A DNA stretch of 64,000 nucleotides, from NCBI GenBank assembly GCA_034509425.1, contig JAVTVJ010000033.1, positions 2,728,001 to 2,792,000 on the forward strand, in the 5' to 3' direction. Below, piece after piece: positions 49,311 to 60,948 of this stretch. Positions within the stretch are counted from its first letter, which is position 1. Each line of letters starts with the position of its first letter. Source of the stretch: Eopsaltria australis. Lineage: Eukaryota > Chordata > Aves > Passeriformes > Petroicidae. Made by a program: the position numbers and the translations under genes. The notes under the pieces were generated by a model. That model searched no databases. It saw only the letters and a list, made by a program, of their open reading frames with translations, and was not told where the DNA came from.

Positions 49311-51287
49311 TCTGCACAAGGAGACAGAGAGACATTAATCTCACAAATACCTTCCTTGCAGAAACTGACGTTGTTAGCAGAGGTGATATATCAGACCAAA
49401 AATAAACTCAACAAGCTATATTTATCCTAATCTGATGGTTTTTTTCCACTGGTGTCTGCTATGTTGCCCCTGTGAAACAAAAGAGTAGATTACAAGGCTA
49501 TTTTGTTTAATCAGTACATATATCCCTATATTTCATGGTCTTATATGCTCTCTCAATTCTTTCTGACACTGCCTGCGTGACAAATCTGTCTCTCGATGAC
49601 TCAGTGTTTTTGGAGTGGTATCTGTATCCAGTCATTCTCTTAAAAAACAGAATGTACAGCTCTATGACTGTAGACTAAAGGCTTTGTGAGGTATACAGAG
49701 TTTGCAGAAAGAGGCTAATGCATTTTTTCTTGCTCTAGAAAAGACCATTAGTTTTCTTATATCCTCTGCTTCCTTCCACCTACCCTCAGTATCCTGACAT
49801 GATTTTGAAATATAAATCTTCGCTAGATCTCTGTTTATTTTGAGCTTACAACATTTTCCATTATAGTTTCTTGCCTTCTTTATGTTATGGTCAAGCTTAC
49901 TATTTTAGTATTTAAGAAGTACATTACATGACCTTTAATGATGGCCTGTAAGAGCCATCTCTTCTCCTACAGGCTGATATGTTGAAGTTAATAATAATTT
50001 ATTTTAGAGGGACAGGGGAATGAGAAGGTCTCTTGAGCCCTGGGGTTACCTTATGGTTAACTTAGCATCCAGTCCTATCTCTGCTGTCCCACAGAAGGAG
50101 TACAGATCTATGTTACAGGTAGCCTTGTCTCTAATGCTATCTCTGGCCCTGTATCCAGGTGTTCTACATTACTCACACTGGATGGACCCTAGACATTGAT
50201 TGTCTGGCACTGTCATAACCCCTGTCACTGTCCCCTGCCCAGATCCTGCAGTTCTGCACCTATCAGTGAGGGCAGCATGCAGCCTGTCCTGGGAAAACCT
50301 GGGAACCCTGAGGTCTCAGCTCATCCTCCCTTGGAGGCCAGCCCCTCTCATGCTGCTCCCTGAAACTTAAGTTCAGTAAGATGAGAATTAACTTTGCCAA
50401 AATCCTTTAAATAGATATCTATATTTATTTATTTATGAGTTTGAAGTTCAGTGCTTCTAACATTCTGTGGAGTTTTAATACCCACTACTTTGGATTTCAA
50501 GTTAACAAACTTTCTTCTTGTTCAGGGTTCTGCTTGAAAGAATTGCTCTTACCCCATGAGACTTGTTTATTTAACAGTAATATTAATCCAGAGTATTTAG
50601 GTTTAATCATTGTTTTCATAAGCTCACCCTCTAGAAATGCAGAATATAGTACTTTATTTTCTGCCTTTTCTGTTTAGTTTGTGGGCAGTCAGGTCTGAGA
50701 ATGCATACGGAGAAGAAAAGTATGATCTTTATATGGCCTTTCAGATGTTACCACAAACTACAGCTATAAGATGTTATGAAACCTTAGTTTATAAAACCCA
50801 TTTAGAAAATGGTAATAAACTGCACAAAGATGACAGAGAAGTGATTGAGATGGGCTGGAGGTAACTAACCTGCTTTGAGCTTTAGAAGAAAAGGACAATT
50901 AAGAAATCTGTAAAGAAAGGGATTATACAAACACAAAGCTCAAAGTCAAATTAAAAGAAAAGGGAGGAGCAAATTCTACCAAGACTTTAAGAGTGGCAAA
51001 AAATATATTTATATAGAAGAGAGATAAATCAGAAAGGAAGCTTGAAGTAGAACAAAGTTAATAGGATTAAGGAAATACATTTTTTCCTATTTTTAAGGAA
51101 TGTAATGACCCCTATATAGTATGCTATTTTTAACAACACATAAATCTAGAATATGTCTTTACTGGAGATTTCTGTAACACTTTCCTATGTAAGTTATAAT
51201 ATAATTAAAAATCCCTTTCTGTTCAAATAATTTACCTCTCATCCCATCTGCCTCTCCATCTTCCCTTTTTTCCCCTTTCCTTCCCCA
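49311..51287. other. No gene recognised; contains a GC-richer island at 50020-50370
   Basis: Most is AT-rich unique sequence. 50020-50370 is clearly richer in G and C (for example CACTGTCCCCTGCCCAGATC at 50225-50244) and unlike its flanks, yet shows no frame or family resemblance. It may be an unrecognised old insertion. A TTTA patch lies at 50423-50435. Confidence 0.4.
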
Positions 51288-51328
51288 CTTTTCTACCCTT
51301 ATTAGGGTAGAAAAGATAGATAGATAGT
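51288..51328. repeat. Perfect 12-bp inverted repeat plus (GATA)n
   Basis: CTTTTCTACCCT (51288-51299) pairs perfectly with 51304-51315 across a TATT loop. GATA repeats (51315-51328) follow. A pyrimidine-rich stretch (51238-51287) precedes it. No T-run follows the hairpin, so it does not look like a terminator-type element. Confidence 0.9.
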
Positions 51329-52095
51329 TTCTTACAATTTTATATTTCTTGTTTATATTTCTTGATTATCAATATGAAAAATATTGTGAATACTTGTGAA
51401 TTTCAGTATTTTCTTAATAGAAAAAATCCTAGCAGTTCAATTGATTTAATTTCATTTTCTTGTAAATAATCATGCTATCAAAGACTTGAGGGTGATCAGG
51501 CAAAGAGAAAAAAAAGCAAAAGAAAGAAGAAACATTTTCAGATATACAGCATATTTTCTTAGAGAATTTTCTTCTATGTTATAGGGTTCAATTTAGTATT
51601 TACAAGCCCTTTTTAACAGAACTGTTTAAATGTCAGAAAGAGCATATTAACAATAACAAATAAAGACTGCAAGGAGTGCAAAGTCAGAACATACACAAGC
51701 ATATGCTGAGAAAGGATGCCTGAATTATTAAAAAAGAAGAAAAGCGAGAGGGTAAGTTAATTTGTGTCATAGCCCAGGTCACTGTTCTAATCATGATTTC
51801 AATCCCATGTAACACTACCTCTTTATTGGTGTGGTAATTGTTTCTGTTCAAGACACAGAGAGAACAATAATGCCCATCTAGAAATGTGAGCAGTCTAGAA
51901 GCAATGCTAACTACTTGCTGTCCTCACAATTAAATAATTAAATGTAATTTCAGATACTCTAGTTTCCAGAATGGTTTGGTCAGAGGTAAGACAATATTAA
52001 CTGCTCTGCAAAATCAGAGGAAGAGAAGGAAATGTTCCACTTTGGAGCAATAATAGACAAAGTTGCTTTAGTTTTTTTACACTTGCTGTACTTCC
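51329..52095. other. No gene recognised
   Basis: AT-rich unique sequence; nothing assignable. Confidence 0.4.
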
Positions 52096-52122
52096 AAAAA
52101 AAACCCCAAAAAACCCCAAACC
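52096..52122 (+). repeat. A/C-rich tract (AAAACCCC-like)
   Basis: Runs of A alternate with CCCC twice and then CC. Low complexity; similar small A/C patches occur at 13283-13320 and 30196-30237. Confidence 0.85.
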
Positions 52123-52419
52123 ACTGTTCAGCTGTCAGATAAATTATATTTGCTCTAAAACTAATGGTGGCATTTCTTAATAAAAGCTGTCTTTTTACAG
52201 ATCTTGCAAATATGCATCAAATTAGACATGAATACTGGTTGATCCTGGAGTAATTTGGAAGTGTTAACAGAAAAGTTGAAGTCTGGTGAGTGCTAGAATT
52301 ACACAGTAAAATACAGTAAGGAACATTTATCTGTCTCAAAGTGTACCTTTTCTTTTCTGCTAGTGAGAGGAATGTAATGTTCTTGTCATTGCCATTGTGA
52401 AAGTTTTTGATGGGACAAG

Positions 52420-52660
52420 TAACAACAGCACTCCATTTATTTTCATTGCTGTCTATAAATATATAGTATGATTGCTGGAAGTACAGTGATGTAAATTATA
52501 ATAATTATTCGATTTCAGAAGCACCTTTCTCACTGTGCTCTTCACCGGTAGTTATATAATGCAATAATTATGACTTTAATGTCTCTTTGTGATAAGAGAC
52601 AAGACATCACATTTTGTGTGTGATGTAATATTTTCCATAATTACATTGCCTCCTATATAA
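52420..52660. promoter_or_regulatory. AT-rich block with two adjacent hairpins, possible conserved element
   Basis: TGTCTCTT (52580-52587) pairs with AAGAGACA (52594-52601). Two bases later, ACATCACA (52604-52611) pairs with TGTGATGT (52619-52626). The flanks are rich in TAATTATT/ATAATTA cores. Side-by-side 8-bp hairpins could be RNA or protein-binding structure, but short stems like these also occur by chance. Confidence 0.25.
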
Positions 52661-53249
52661 ATCTAAGGTCTAGTTTTAAAAAAATGAACTTTTTGAGGTC
52701 AATGCAATTATGTCACTAAAATATCATTTTAAAGACAGAAGAAATGCCATATTAATACTATTTAATAATTGAGAAAATTATTGTAGAATAACATTTTGCA
52801 TATGTGCAGAGCTGTACAGGGAAATATTTTTCTGCAGAAAGACACATCAGTGAATGAACCATCTCACTACCTTTCAGTGTTTTCTATTATCATCTTCTTC
52901 TCTCAGAAGGATAAGGTAAGTTATCAGTAATTTATTCAGGACACAGCAATAAATTATGATCAGAATTAGGATTACAATTAAATCTTTCCTCCTCATTTTT
53001 AAAACAGCAGACTATGTTTTTTTGTTCTCATTCTTCAGAAGATATAGTCAGAAAACAGATTTTAAAATGAATTTATGTGCATATCATGCTAAGTGTATAA
53101 TTCAATATCAAGTTTAATGTTTTTAAATTTATAAAAAATAACCTGAGGCATGCACTGTAAACCAGAGACAACATTTGTTTCTGCAAGATTTGCTCATGAG
53201 GAAAGTATCAGTAGAACAACTGATTTCCCTGTGGATTTTTCTTTCACTC
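52661..53249. other. No gene recognised
   Basis: AT-rich unique sequence; nothing assignable. Confidence 0.4.
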
Positions 53250-53438
53250 TGGTGTTTGTTTATTTTTGTTTCTTTGGTTGGTTTTTTGTTTTGTTTTATT
53301 TTTGGGGGTGGTTTTGGTTTTTTTTTGTTTTGTTTTTTTTGGGTTCTTTTTGTTGGGGTTTTTTTTGGTGTTTTTCTTTGTTTTTTTAGTTTGGCTTTGG
53401 TTGGTTTGAGTTGGTTTGGTTTGGTTGCATTTGTGTAG
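53250..53438 (+). repeat. Strand-asymmetric T/G tract
   Basis: About 190 bases on the plus strand consist almost entirely of T and G, with several GGG/GGGG runs and, near the end, TTTGG-type units (53386-53426). On the minus strand it is A/C-only. Two long plus frames here translate to Phe/Trp/Gly/Val-rich sequence purely because of the composition. Confidence 0.9.
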
Positions 53439-55497
53439 ATGGAAAGCTAAGGAGAAATTTACTCATCTAATAATCAAAATAAGTCTCAGGAGATGGTGAT
53501 GAATATCCACTAGAAAAGTTTCAATAATTAGATTTTTGTTCTCAGCAAATACCATTCTTCTCAAACCAGGCCTTTTGCTGTGATGAATTGGTTTTAATGA
53601 AACACTCTATGAAAGGTTTTGCAAATCTTGGATAGAATATCTGTTAAGGAAGAGACAAATGATACCCCAGAATAATAAGTGACCACGTAGTAAGGATATT
53701 TAACTGAGATGTAGAAGACCTGGATTAAATTCCTTCCCTGAGGGATTTAATACTTTCATACTTTATGTGTCCTATCAATTTAGTTATTCAGCAGCCAGAG
53801 TCAAAGTGCAATGTATCTTTACCACACAGGAATTTTTCTAAAGTTCAAAATGCTCTGGTGAATTGGAAACAGTATTTCCTACTCATTCCTCCCCATGAGG
53901 ATTGAAAGTAAATTTTCTTAGAAGATTAAAAGTGACAGTAGACCATATTCTGATGGGTTTAAAATGTATTTTAAAACACAGAGGAATTTCAAAATTAAAT
54001 TTGATTATATGAAACTTCTGCCAAGGAACCGACCAGGCAGTGATTTTTGTGCAAACCACATATTTGTGCCATGGTCTTAAAAAACAAGAGAAAGAAGAAA
54101 TCTCATTTTATCTTGTTGTGAGTAGTAGATAACTTTAGAATAAAACCTGTATGTTCCTGGAATCCTATGACTTGGGTGAGATATGTTGTTTTTATAACCT
54201 GAAGTATATTTAATCAAAATAAATTTGTTTTGGTTGCAGGTAGCAGCGCTACACTCCATCAATGTAATGAGGTCATGGTTGAACTTAATTAATTTTACAT
54301 GGATATACTGTTTCCTTTGAAACTTCTGGTTCTGCTAGTGAGTAAAAATAGCATTGATGGATGATAGATGCAAACTTTCCAAATGGGCTAAGCAATAAAG
54401 TTCAGTTGTAAATTGATCCATTAGAGAGCAATTTAATTTTTAATTCTCGGACAAGAAGCAAGATTTACTAAAAACCCCAGTCACCTCAAATAATAACCCC
54501 ATGATAAAAACTTTAAAGATGAAGAATTTTCCTGAATTTCTGTAGTTTTAATCCACTGACTAGATGGTTTCATTCCCTCCTGTATGAGATTAGTGTATTG
54601 GAAATAGATGGCTTTGGTGTACCCTAGTTCCGTATGTCAGTTCAGCACCGATTTTGTTAAAGTCGGTAGGAACTTTGTTGTTAAAGGATATCTCCTTTGT
54701 TTGGGCTTCTTTTTCATTGCAATTGCAAAACATTCACCAAGCAAAAAATAAGAAAAAAAATGCCCTAAACGTGTAATCAAAACAAAGGGATTTGGGAATA
54801 GGATTCAGACTCTCTAATTGTAGAGATCTCAATCTGAGTTAGTTGCTGAGTTCCCTCTAAAGCAAACAGAAACACACAGACAATTTGAACAAGGGATTTG
54901 ACTGACCTATTGGTATCTTCTTCATCAGATGAACTGCACCCTATGCATGCCTAACCCTCTTCATTTCAACTATACTGGAATCTAGACTGCTGTAGATGTT
55001 GCCATGGTGAAAAAATTTTAGGGAGCTCTCCAATCACAAGAGAGCTCCCTGGTTGCTTTTGGAGATGGTCATTTAATGGCAATGTTTTAACTTCTAAGTT
55101 TGGATTTAGAGGTGTAAATATCTAAATCTAGTTAGCATCATGTTCCTCAGCTGAATGAAGCTCCTGTTAGACCTTTGCCTAGCTCAGAAGTTCTCAGTAG
55201 ATGATTTAGAACAGGAGTATGGCTAGACAGGAATGGATTTTTCTATCACCCAAAGTCTTGTCCAGCTTTTAGATTCATTCATTTCTAGTTAGTCTTAAGT
55301 AGTGGTTAGAGTCAATGGACTGGCTGTAGGTCATTTGCCTGCTGATGGCTTACAGAAGAAAAGTACTTTCAAAACTTGATTTCTTCTAAAGCTTTTATAA
55401 TATTACCTCCTCGTTGTAATGCCTTATCTTGCACATTCATTTTTGTCCATTGGACACGTGCCTCTGCTGATTCAGTATTTGAAGAATGTCATTATCC
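53439..55497. other. No gene recognised
   Basis: AT-rich unique sequence containing the inverted repeat at 55020-55050. No exon or repeat family was recognised. Confidence 0.4.
55020..55050. repeat. Perfect 11-bp inverted repeat, 9-base loop
   Basis: AGGGAGCTCTC (55020-55030) pairs exactly with GAGAGCTCCCT (55040-55050) around CAATCACAA. It could form a stable hairpin in DNA or RNA. No miRNA or terminator context is apparent. Confidence 0.93.
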
Positions 55498-55555
55498 CAT
55501 GCCAGAGGGGTTGGAACTAGATGATTTTAAGGTCTCTTCCAGTCCAAGCCATTTA
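55498..55555 (+). mobile_element. CR1 3' tail fragment
   Basis: CCATGCCAGAGGGGTTGGAA (55498-55517), CTAGATGATTTTAAGG (55518-55533) and TCTCTTCCAGTCCAAGCCAT (55533-55552) are the last ~55 bases of one CR1 subfamily, ending before its terminal 8-bp repeat. It is abutted directly by a second CR1 tail. Confidence 0.8.
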
Positions 55556-55738
55556 TCCAGAGGGTGGCTGAACACTGGAGCAGGCTAAACCTGTCCAAGT
55601 TCAGCACTCCAAGGAGTGTTTGAAAATGCTCTCAGGCACATGGTGTGGTTCTTGGAGTGTCCTGTGTAGCACTAGGAGTTGGACTTGATGATCCCAATGG
55701 ATCCCTTCCAACTCAGCATTTTCTGATTCTATTATTAT
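55556..55738 (+). mobile_element. CR1 3' end (second subfamily, same type as 56845-57280)
   Basis: CCAGAGGGTGGCTGAACACT (55557-55576) with GGAGCAGGCT corresponds to 'RV.EHWNRL'. Then come AAGTTCAGCACTCC, CTCTCAGGCACATGGTGTGG (55630-55649), TTGGAGTGTCCTGTG (55653-55667), TTGGACTTGATGATCC (55680-55695) and CCCTTCCAACTCAGCATTTT (55704-55723) with a decayed end CTGATTCTA. The tail spelling matches the copy at 57060-57280 and differs from the preceding fragment, so the join at 55555 is between two insertions. Confidence 0.85.
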
Positions 55739-56844
55739 ACTAACAATACATTGAGATCATTAATCTCAAATTAATTGATCAATAAAAGTTCATTACCAAA
55801 CAAAAACATTACAAAGAAAATATTATTTTTGAAGCATTTTTGCACTCTTTTCAAGATTGAAAATGGGCATACCTGGGAGAATGTTCTTTTTTTTCTTTTT
55901 TTCTTTTTTTTTCTTTTTAAAGATTAATAGAGTATTCGTAAAAGTCTTAAGACTAGCAGGACTAGAAATTTCACCCGCCAAAATTGCTTCACAGTTTACA
56001 TCTGTCCTTTTCTTAAAAAAATGTGTGGTCATCTAGTGCATTTTAGAATCATTAACAGATAACTTTTAATATATTAAAAAATATTAAATACACTCCCTGA
56101 TACTTTAACAACTAAGAGTTATGCTGAAAATATTGACTTGAATTACAATTAGGTGAAATATGGTGGTTCATTAAGCAAAATGGTCCATTTTAATCATCTG
56201 AAAGAATGTATGAAAATACTGTGATATCAATTGGATGATGTGCACAGCTTGTAGATGATGACAGTGATGTTGTAGGGCCGAGCTTAAGTAGCATCAGGTT
56301 TATGAGCTATAAATACAAGGAAAAAAAGAGCCTTTAAAGAAGAAACCTCACTGTCTTTTTCCTTCTCATATGAGTAATGGAAAATTTTATTAGTACCTGT
56401 AATTTCTGACTTTGATAAACCCGAGTGACAAACTACTTTGATTCAAGTTCCCTGCAGGAAAGGAAGGATGAACTCATAAAAAGAGATTACCTCTGACTTT
56501 ATGGCTAGATAATTACAGAAGAACAGGAAAACATCTGTTTTTCTTGTATGCTACACCTGTCCTCTAGTCTACAGATCTATTTGGGAGGAAATATTAACTA
56601 AATCCACAGAAGGACATATAAATCCATTGTTTTAACATGGGACAATCCATTCCCTAGCCACTCTGCTCAATTCCTTGAAACTAGGAATTGCTCTAGGTTT
56701 CTAGAATGTGCTGGAAAACCAGGATCTCAGTAGTAGAATGCACTAAAATCTAAAGAAAACATACCATTGTTTGCATCATATGATCAGAATGACGGGTTTT
56801 AAAAAAAAATCCTTCCCTTGTCTTCACTTTTCACTGGAAGTAGA
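55739..56844. other. No gene recognised; includes a T-rich tract
   Basis: AT-rich unique sequence with the T-rich tract at 55884-55918. Nothing else assignable. Confidence 0.4.
55884..55918 (+). repeat. T-rich tract with C interruptions
   Basis: Runs of 4-9 T separated by single C; low complexity. Confidence 0.9.
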
Positions 56845-57280
56845 GCCATGAGAATGGTGAAGGGCCGTGACGGGAAGCCTTGTGAGAAGCAGCTGAGGTC
56901 ACTTGGTCTGTTCAGCCTGGAGGAGACTGAGGGAGACCTCATCGTGGTGCTCAGCACCTTCATGAGGAAGTGGAGAGGCAAGTACCAATCTCTTCACCCT
57001 CATGACCTATGACAGGACTTAAGAAATGGCATGAAGCTGAGTCAGGGGAGGTTTAGGTTGGATATTAGGAAAATGTTTTTCACCCAGAGGGTGCTTGAGC
57101 ACTGGCATGGGATCCCTAGGGAAGCGGTCACTGTGCCAAGCTTGACAGAGTTCAAGAAACATTTGGACAGTACTCTGTGGCACATAGTGTGGTTCTTGTG
57201 ACATCCTGCACAGGACCAGGATTTGGATGCAATTATCTTTGTGGGTCCTTCCCAAATCAGCATATTCTATGATTCTATGA
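56845..57280 (+). mobile_element. CR1 LINE with clean 3' end
   Basis: 5'-truncated CR1. 56850-57010 reads as the ORF2 C-terminal part: GAGAATGGTGAAGGGCC, then CAGCTGAGGTCACTTGGTCT (56890-56909), GTTCAGCCTGGAGGAGACTG (56910-56929) and GAGACCTCATCGTGG. The frame encodes LRSLGLFSLEE and shifts soon after. 57040-57150 continues with TCAGGGGAGGTTTAGGTTGG, ATATTAGGAAAATG, CACCCAGAGGGTGCTTGAGC and GGGAAGCGGTCACTG. The 3' untranslated tail ends in ATTCTATGATTCTATGA (57264-57280), two 8-bp units. Frameshifts leave it dead. Its tail resembles the subfamilies abundant in neoavian birds. Confidence 0.9.
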
Positions 57281-58790
57281 AAGAAAGAAAATGTGAGAGA
57301 AGCTTCTTAGAGTCCATTGGCCAGATCACTCACTTTAAGATCATTAAAGAACTACATTCTAAACCAATTTATTTTCAAATCTAATGGATATAAGGTATCA
57401 CAAAGTTTCAGGCAGCACATTTAAGGCATACATTTTAGATTTTGGTAGCTAAACAGAGACTAAGGAGTAAAAACTTTTGATGAGCTTTTCTATCAGTTGA
57501 AGAATAGGTACACTTCTTGTTAACTACTTGAAGGAAAATAAATGCAGAACCAAGCTACAGCCCACCCAACACTGTAGAGGACAACGGAGCTCAGAAACTC
57601 TGGCAGACCCTCAGCAGTTCTCTACTTATTTTTCTCTGCATACATATGTTTATACAGAGTCTTACAAAGAGCTTGTACATGCAGAACACTAGATGAAGCA
57701 CTCCACAGTATCTGCAGACAGACGTGGGATTGTGGGATTGCTTCCTCCTGACTTTTCACCATGTGTAGGGTTTACTACTTACACAAGATTTTTATTTTAT
57801 GTAAAAGCTAGTTGTTACTGTAATTTTGACCTTAATTACTCATTTCCTTTTATCCTCCTCTCTTTATCTTAACCTTTCCATTAATGTTTTCATTACTCCT
57901 TCATTTAGAAAAATCACTTAATAATCTGTAATATAGCAACTATAAATATATTCCTTTATTTATCCTACCACAAAGGAAGAACCTAATTTGATACAAAAAT
58001 CAGCAGCAAATTAGGAGCTTTCACTGTCATCAAACAAAGAAACAGGAATGGACAGGCAAATAAAGAGCCTCATCGTTACTATTCTTTCCCAGCAGATAAG
58101 ACATCTGAACCCTATTTAATATTTAATCGTTTATTCAAAGTACAGTATCAGTAGAAGAGATTCAGAAAATCCAGCTATACTAAATAAAGTGGGCATTAGG
58201 GTATTTTCTTTAGATATGGATTTAAATATCTGCATGCAAAGAAAGGATGTGAATACAGGATTTCCACAGAGAGGGAGAAAAATAAGTAAATGGGATGATA
58301 ATAAAAAATAACATTGTAACATCTTCTCTTCCATTAGTATTCCCTTGCTTCCCAACTTTTTTGGAAAGAAACCAAAACTTATATCTTTCATGAATTCTGA
58401 AATAATTGTTATTGCATTAGTATATGTTTGTGTGGAAAACTGCCTTTTAATTCCAGGTGAATGCAAGCAAATTTTATAATATTTTATATTTTTCTCAGCT
58501 TGCCTTTTAAGACTTCAAGTCAGGCAGATGCACAGCTGTTACCACCACAGACGGGATGGAACTGATTGTCCCTTATCTTCTTTCTCCAAATGCATCCTTT
58601 CCAATTTCCAGCATTTTCCTCCAGCTAATTGAGCACACGTTTTTTTTCCCTGGAAGACCAAATCTTTGTCTACAATGTACTGTGGATATGAGCACTAGCT
58701 TTAACAGGACGACTGCTTCCAGCAATGCTAGCCTTGTCCTGGTGAGCATGTGATTACTGATAACTAGAGTAATGCAATTTATTTTGTTTA

Positions 58791-58822
58791 ATTTTATATT
58801 GTTTCAAATTTATATTGTTTCA
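58791..58822 (+). repeat. 16-bp tandem duplication
   Basis: ATTTTATATTGTTTCA is followed by AATTTATATTGTTTCA with one mismatch. Confidence 0.9.
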
Positions 58823-59079
58823 TTTTCAGAGAAAAAGAGCTTTAACTAAGATAAAAAGATTATTAAAATCTATTGAAACTCTATATTTAAAGGCTTTATT
58901 ATTGTTAGGAACTGGGAAATTCTTGGTATTTACATGGGCATGTACCCATCCCTCCCTCCAATGTGATTCTGACAATTCTTTTCAGGTATTCTTAATGGAT
59001 ATACACAGTTATTCCAAACAGGGCGGACAGGGGAGAGGGGAGAGAACTTTCTGGCTGGTTGGTTTGCTGATTTATATTA

Positions 59080-59135
59080 GTTTTTTGTTGGGTTGTTTGG
59101 TTTTTGGTGGTTTTTTTTCTTTTTTTTCTTTTTTG
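59080..59135 (+). repeat. T/G- then T-rich tract
   Basis: TTGGG/TTTGG units lead into T runs broken by single C. It resembles the larger T/G tract at 53250-53438 but is shorter. Confidence 0.85.
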
Positions 59136-60453
59136 CAACAGCCCATTTTTATCAAACCAAAGTAATAATACAGTGAGTAAACCCTGCCATAATCTGAGCA
59201 ATGACTAGAATACATAGCAATTATTGTAAATAACAGAACTGCCTGATGTCCTTCACAGACCCAAGATAAACCAAGATACATGCTTCCATTTGAAAATGCT
59301 TATCACCTTACTTCCTTGAGTTCTTACCACATCTGCTTGGAAAATTATAGCCCCGCTGGTCACCTACAACACAAAGGGAAGTAAATTGCCTGTTACAGAG
59401 ATCAGCCATGAGGGTGGCACAGACTGAAATGAAAATAATTAAAAGCTGGCCTTCTACAATGAGTTTATTAAATTTTAAATCATTGTTATAATAGCTCAAT
59501 AAAAAGAAGACCTGGCTATGTTTGATGTCAATTTAAAACCATGATTTATCTGCAGTGGATATTAAGTGAGTAGGAGCAAGATTTTATTGTATAACTGCAG
59601 TCATTTGTTTCATTTGAAACTCTTGAGGATTGTCAAAGTATGTCAGAAGAGCTAAAGGGACAATGATGAGGCCAGTATGTAAGCTGTGACAGTACTGCTT
59701 GTGGGAGAAATGAGACTCCCCCAAGAGCAGTAGCTGGATATTGGACCTATCACTTCTGAGTCAGTTCAAGCCAACCAGGTCAGTCACAGAGCACTACTTA
59801 AGTCCCTCTGCCTAATGTATCCATTCATTGTAGTCACCTGCCCAATAATTACTGAGTGTTAAGATTTCACTGAACTTTTCAGTGTTATCAAATGTGCAAT
59901 TAGATGCAGCTGAATAGAAATTTATTTCCAACCTACCCTGCTTTGTTTACCCATGTAATACTCCAGTTTACCTCACCTACAGAGTTGAGAAAGAAAAGCC
60001 CTCTATGGGGTGCTTCCACATAAATGATGGGCAAGAATCCTTGCTCTGATCCTCCCTTCTCTGTATGGGGTCCTCGATGGTCTCTGTTTTGGATTTCATT
60101 TGGGGGTTTTATTAAGGAACATAAAATTAAAACATATGTCCACAGAATCCATCTATAAAACCCATCATTAAAGGACATTTTTCCCACTGAAGACTTTTTG
60201 CCTGACATCTGTCATTAAGGGGTAGTAACTGCATTAACTTTAGAAATTGCTAAACTTGTTCTATTGAAATCACATAATGCTAACTTTTGAAGGAGGTAAT
60301 TGATTTAGAAGACAAGTATCTTATACTAGTTTCACTGTTACACCTTGATTATAATTTAATCAAAATAAATCCAGGTTCACCATGTTGAAAAGATGAACTT
60401 TGCACAGGATCATTTCTACACTGATTAATTGCTATGTATTCTTATCTTTCAAT

Positions 60454-60948
60454 TCACAGAATCCCAGAATGGTTTGAGTTGGAAAGGACCCTGAAGATCA
60501 TCTAGTTCCAACCCCTTCTGACACAGGCAGGGACAGCTTTCACTAGATCATGTTGCTCAAAGCCCCATCCAACCTGGCCTTGAACACTTCCAGGGATGGA
60601 GAATCCACAGCTTCTGTGGGTAGCCTGTTCCAGAGCCTCACCACCCTTACAGTAAAGAATTTCTTCCTAATTTCTAATCTAAATATCCTCTTTCAGGTTA
60701 AAGCCATTCCCCCATGTCCTACCACTTCATGTCATTAAGATGTCCCTGTCCAACTCTCTTGTAGGCCCCAGTAAGGTACTGAAATGTACTCTCAGGTGTT
60801 CCCAAAGCCTCCTCTTCTCCAGGCTGAACAACCTCAGCTCTCTCAGCCTGCCTTCATAGGAGAGGTGCTCCATCCCTGTGACCAATTTACTGGCTCTCCT
60901 ATGGACCCACTCTAATAGGTCCATGTCCTTATAAAAGAGGCTGCAGTT
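60454..60948 (-). mobile_element. CR1 LINE 3' end, well preserved, antisense
   Basis: Its 3' end is at 60454 (TCACAGAATCCCAGAATGG), followed by TTTGAGTTGGAAAGGACCCT (60473-60492) and GAAGATCATCTAGTTCCAAC (60493-60512). The matching upstream parts are CTCAAAGCCCCATCCAACCT, GCCTGTTCCAGAGCCTCACC and CTCCAGGCTGAACAACCTCA (60818-60837). On the minus strand, 60727-60957 is an open frame of 76 codons reading WVHRRASKLVTGMEHLSYEG and LRELRLFSLEKRRL, the CR1 ORF2 C-terminus. It is 5'-truncated near 60948. It is the least decayed CR1 in the window and so probably among the youngest. Confidence 0.93.

Larger units (their letters stand above)
57281..60453. other. No gene recognised; AT-rich unique sequence
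   Basis: Unique sequence containing a 16-bp tandem duplication (58791-58822) and a T/G-rich tract (59080-59135). Frames of 91-116 codons (58131-58466 minus, 58815-59165 plus, 59933-60208 minus) have no motif and are not credited. Confidence 0.4.

Noticed and set aside
53150..53438. Plus-strand frames resembling membrane proteins (Phe/Trp/Gly-rich)
   Set aside because: The composition comes entirely from the T/G tract.
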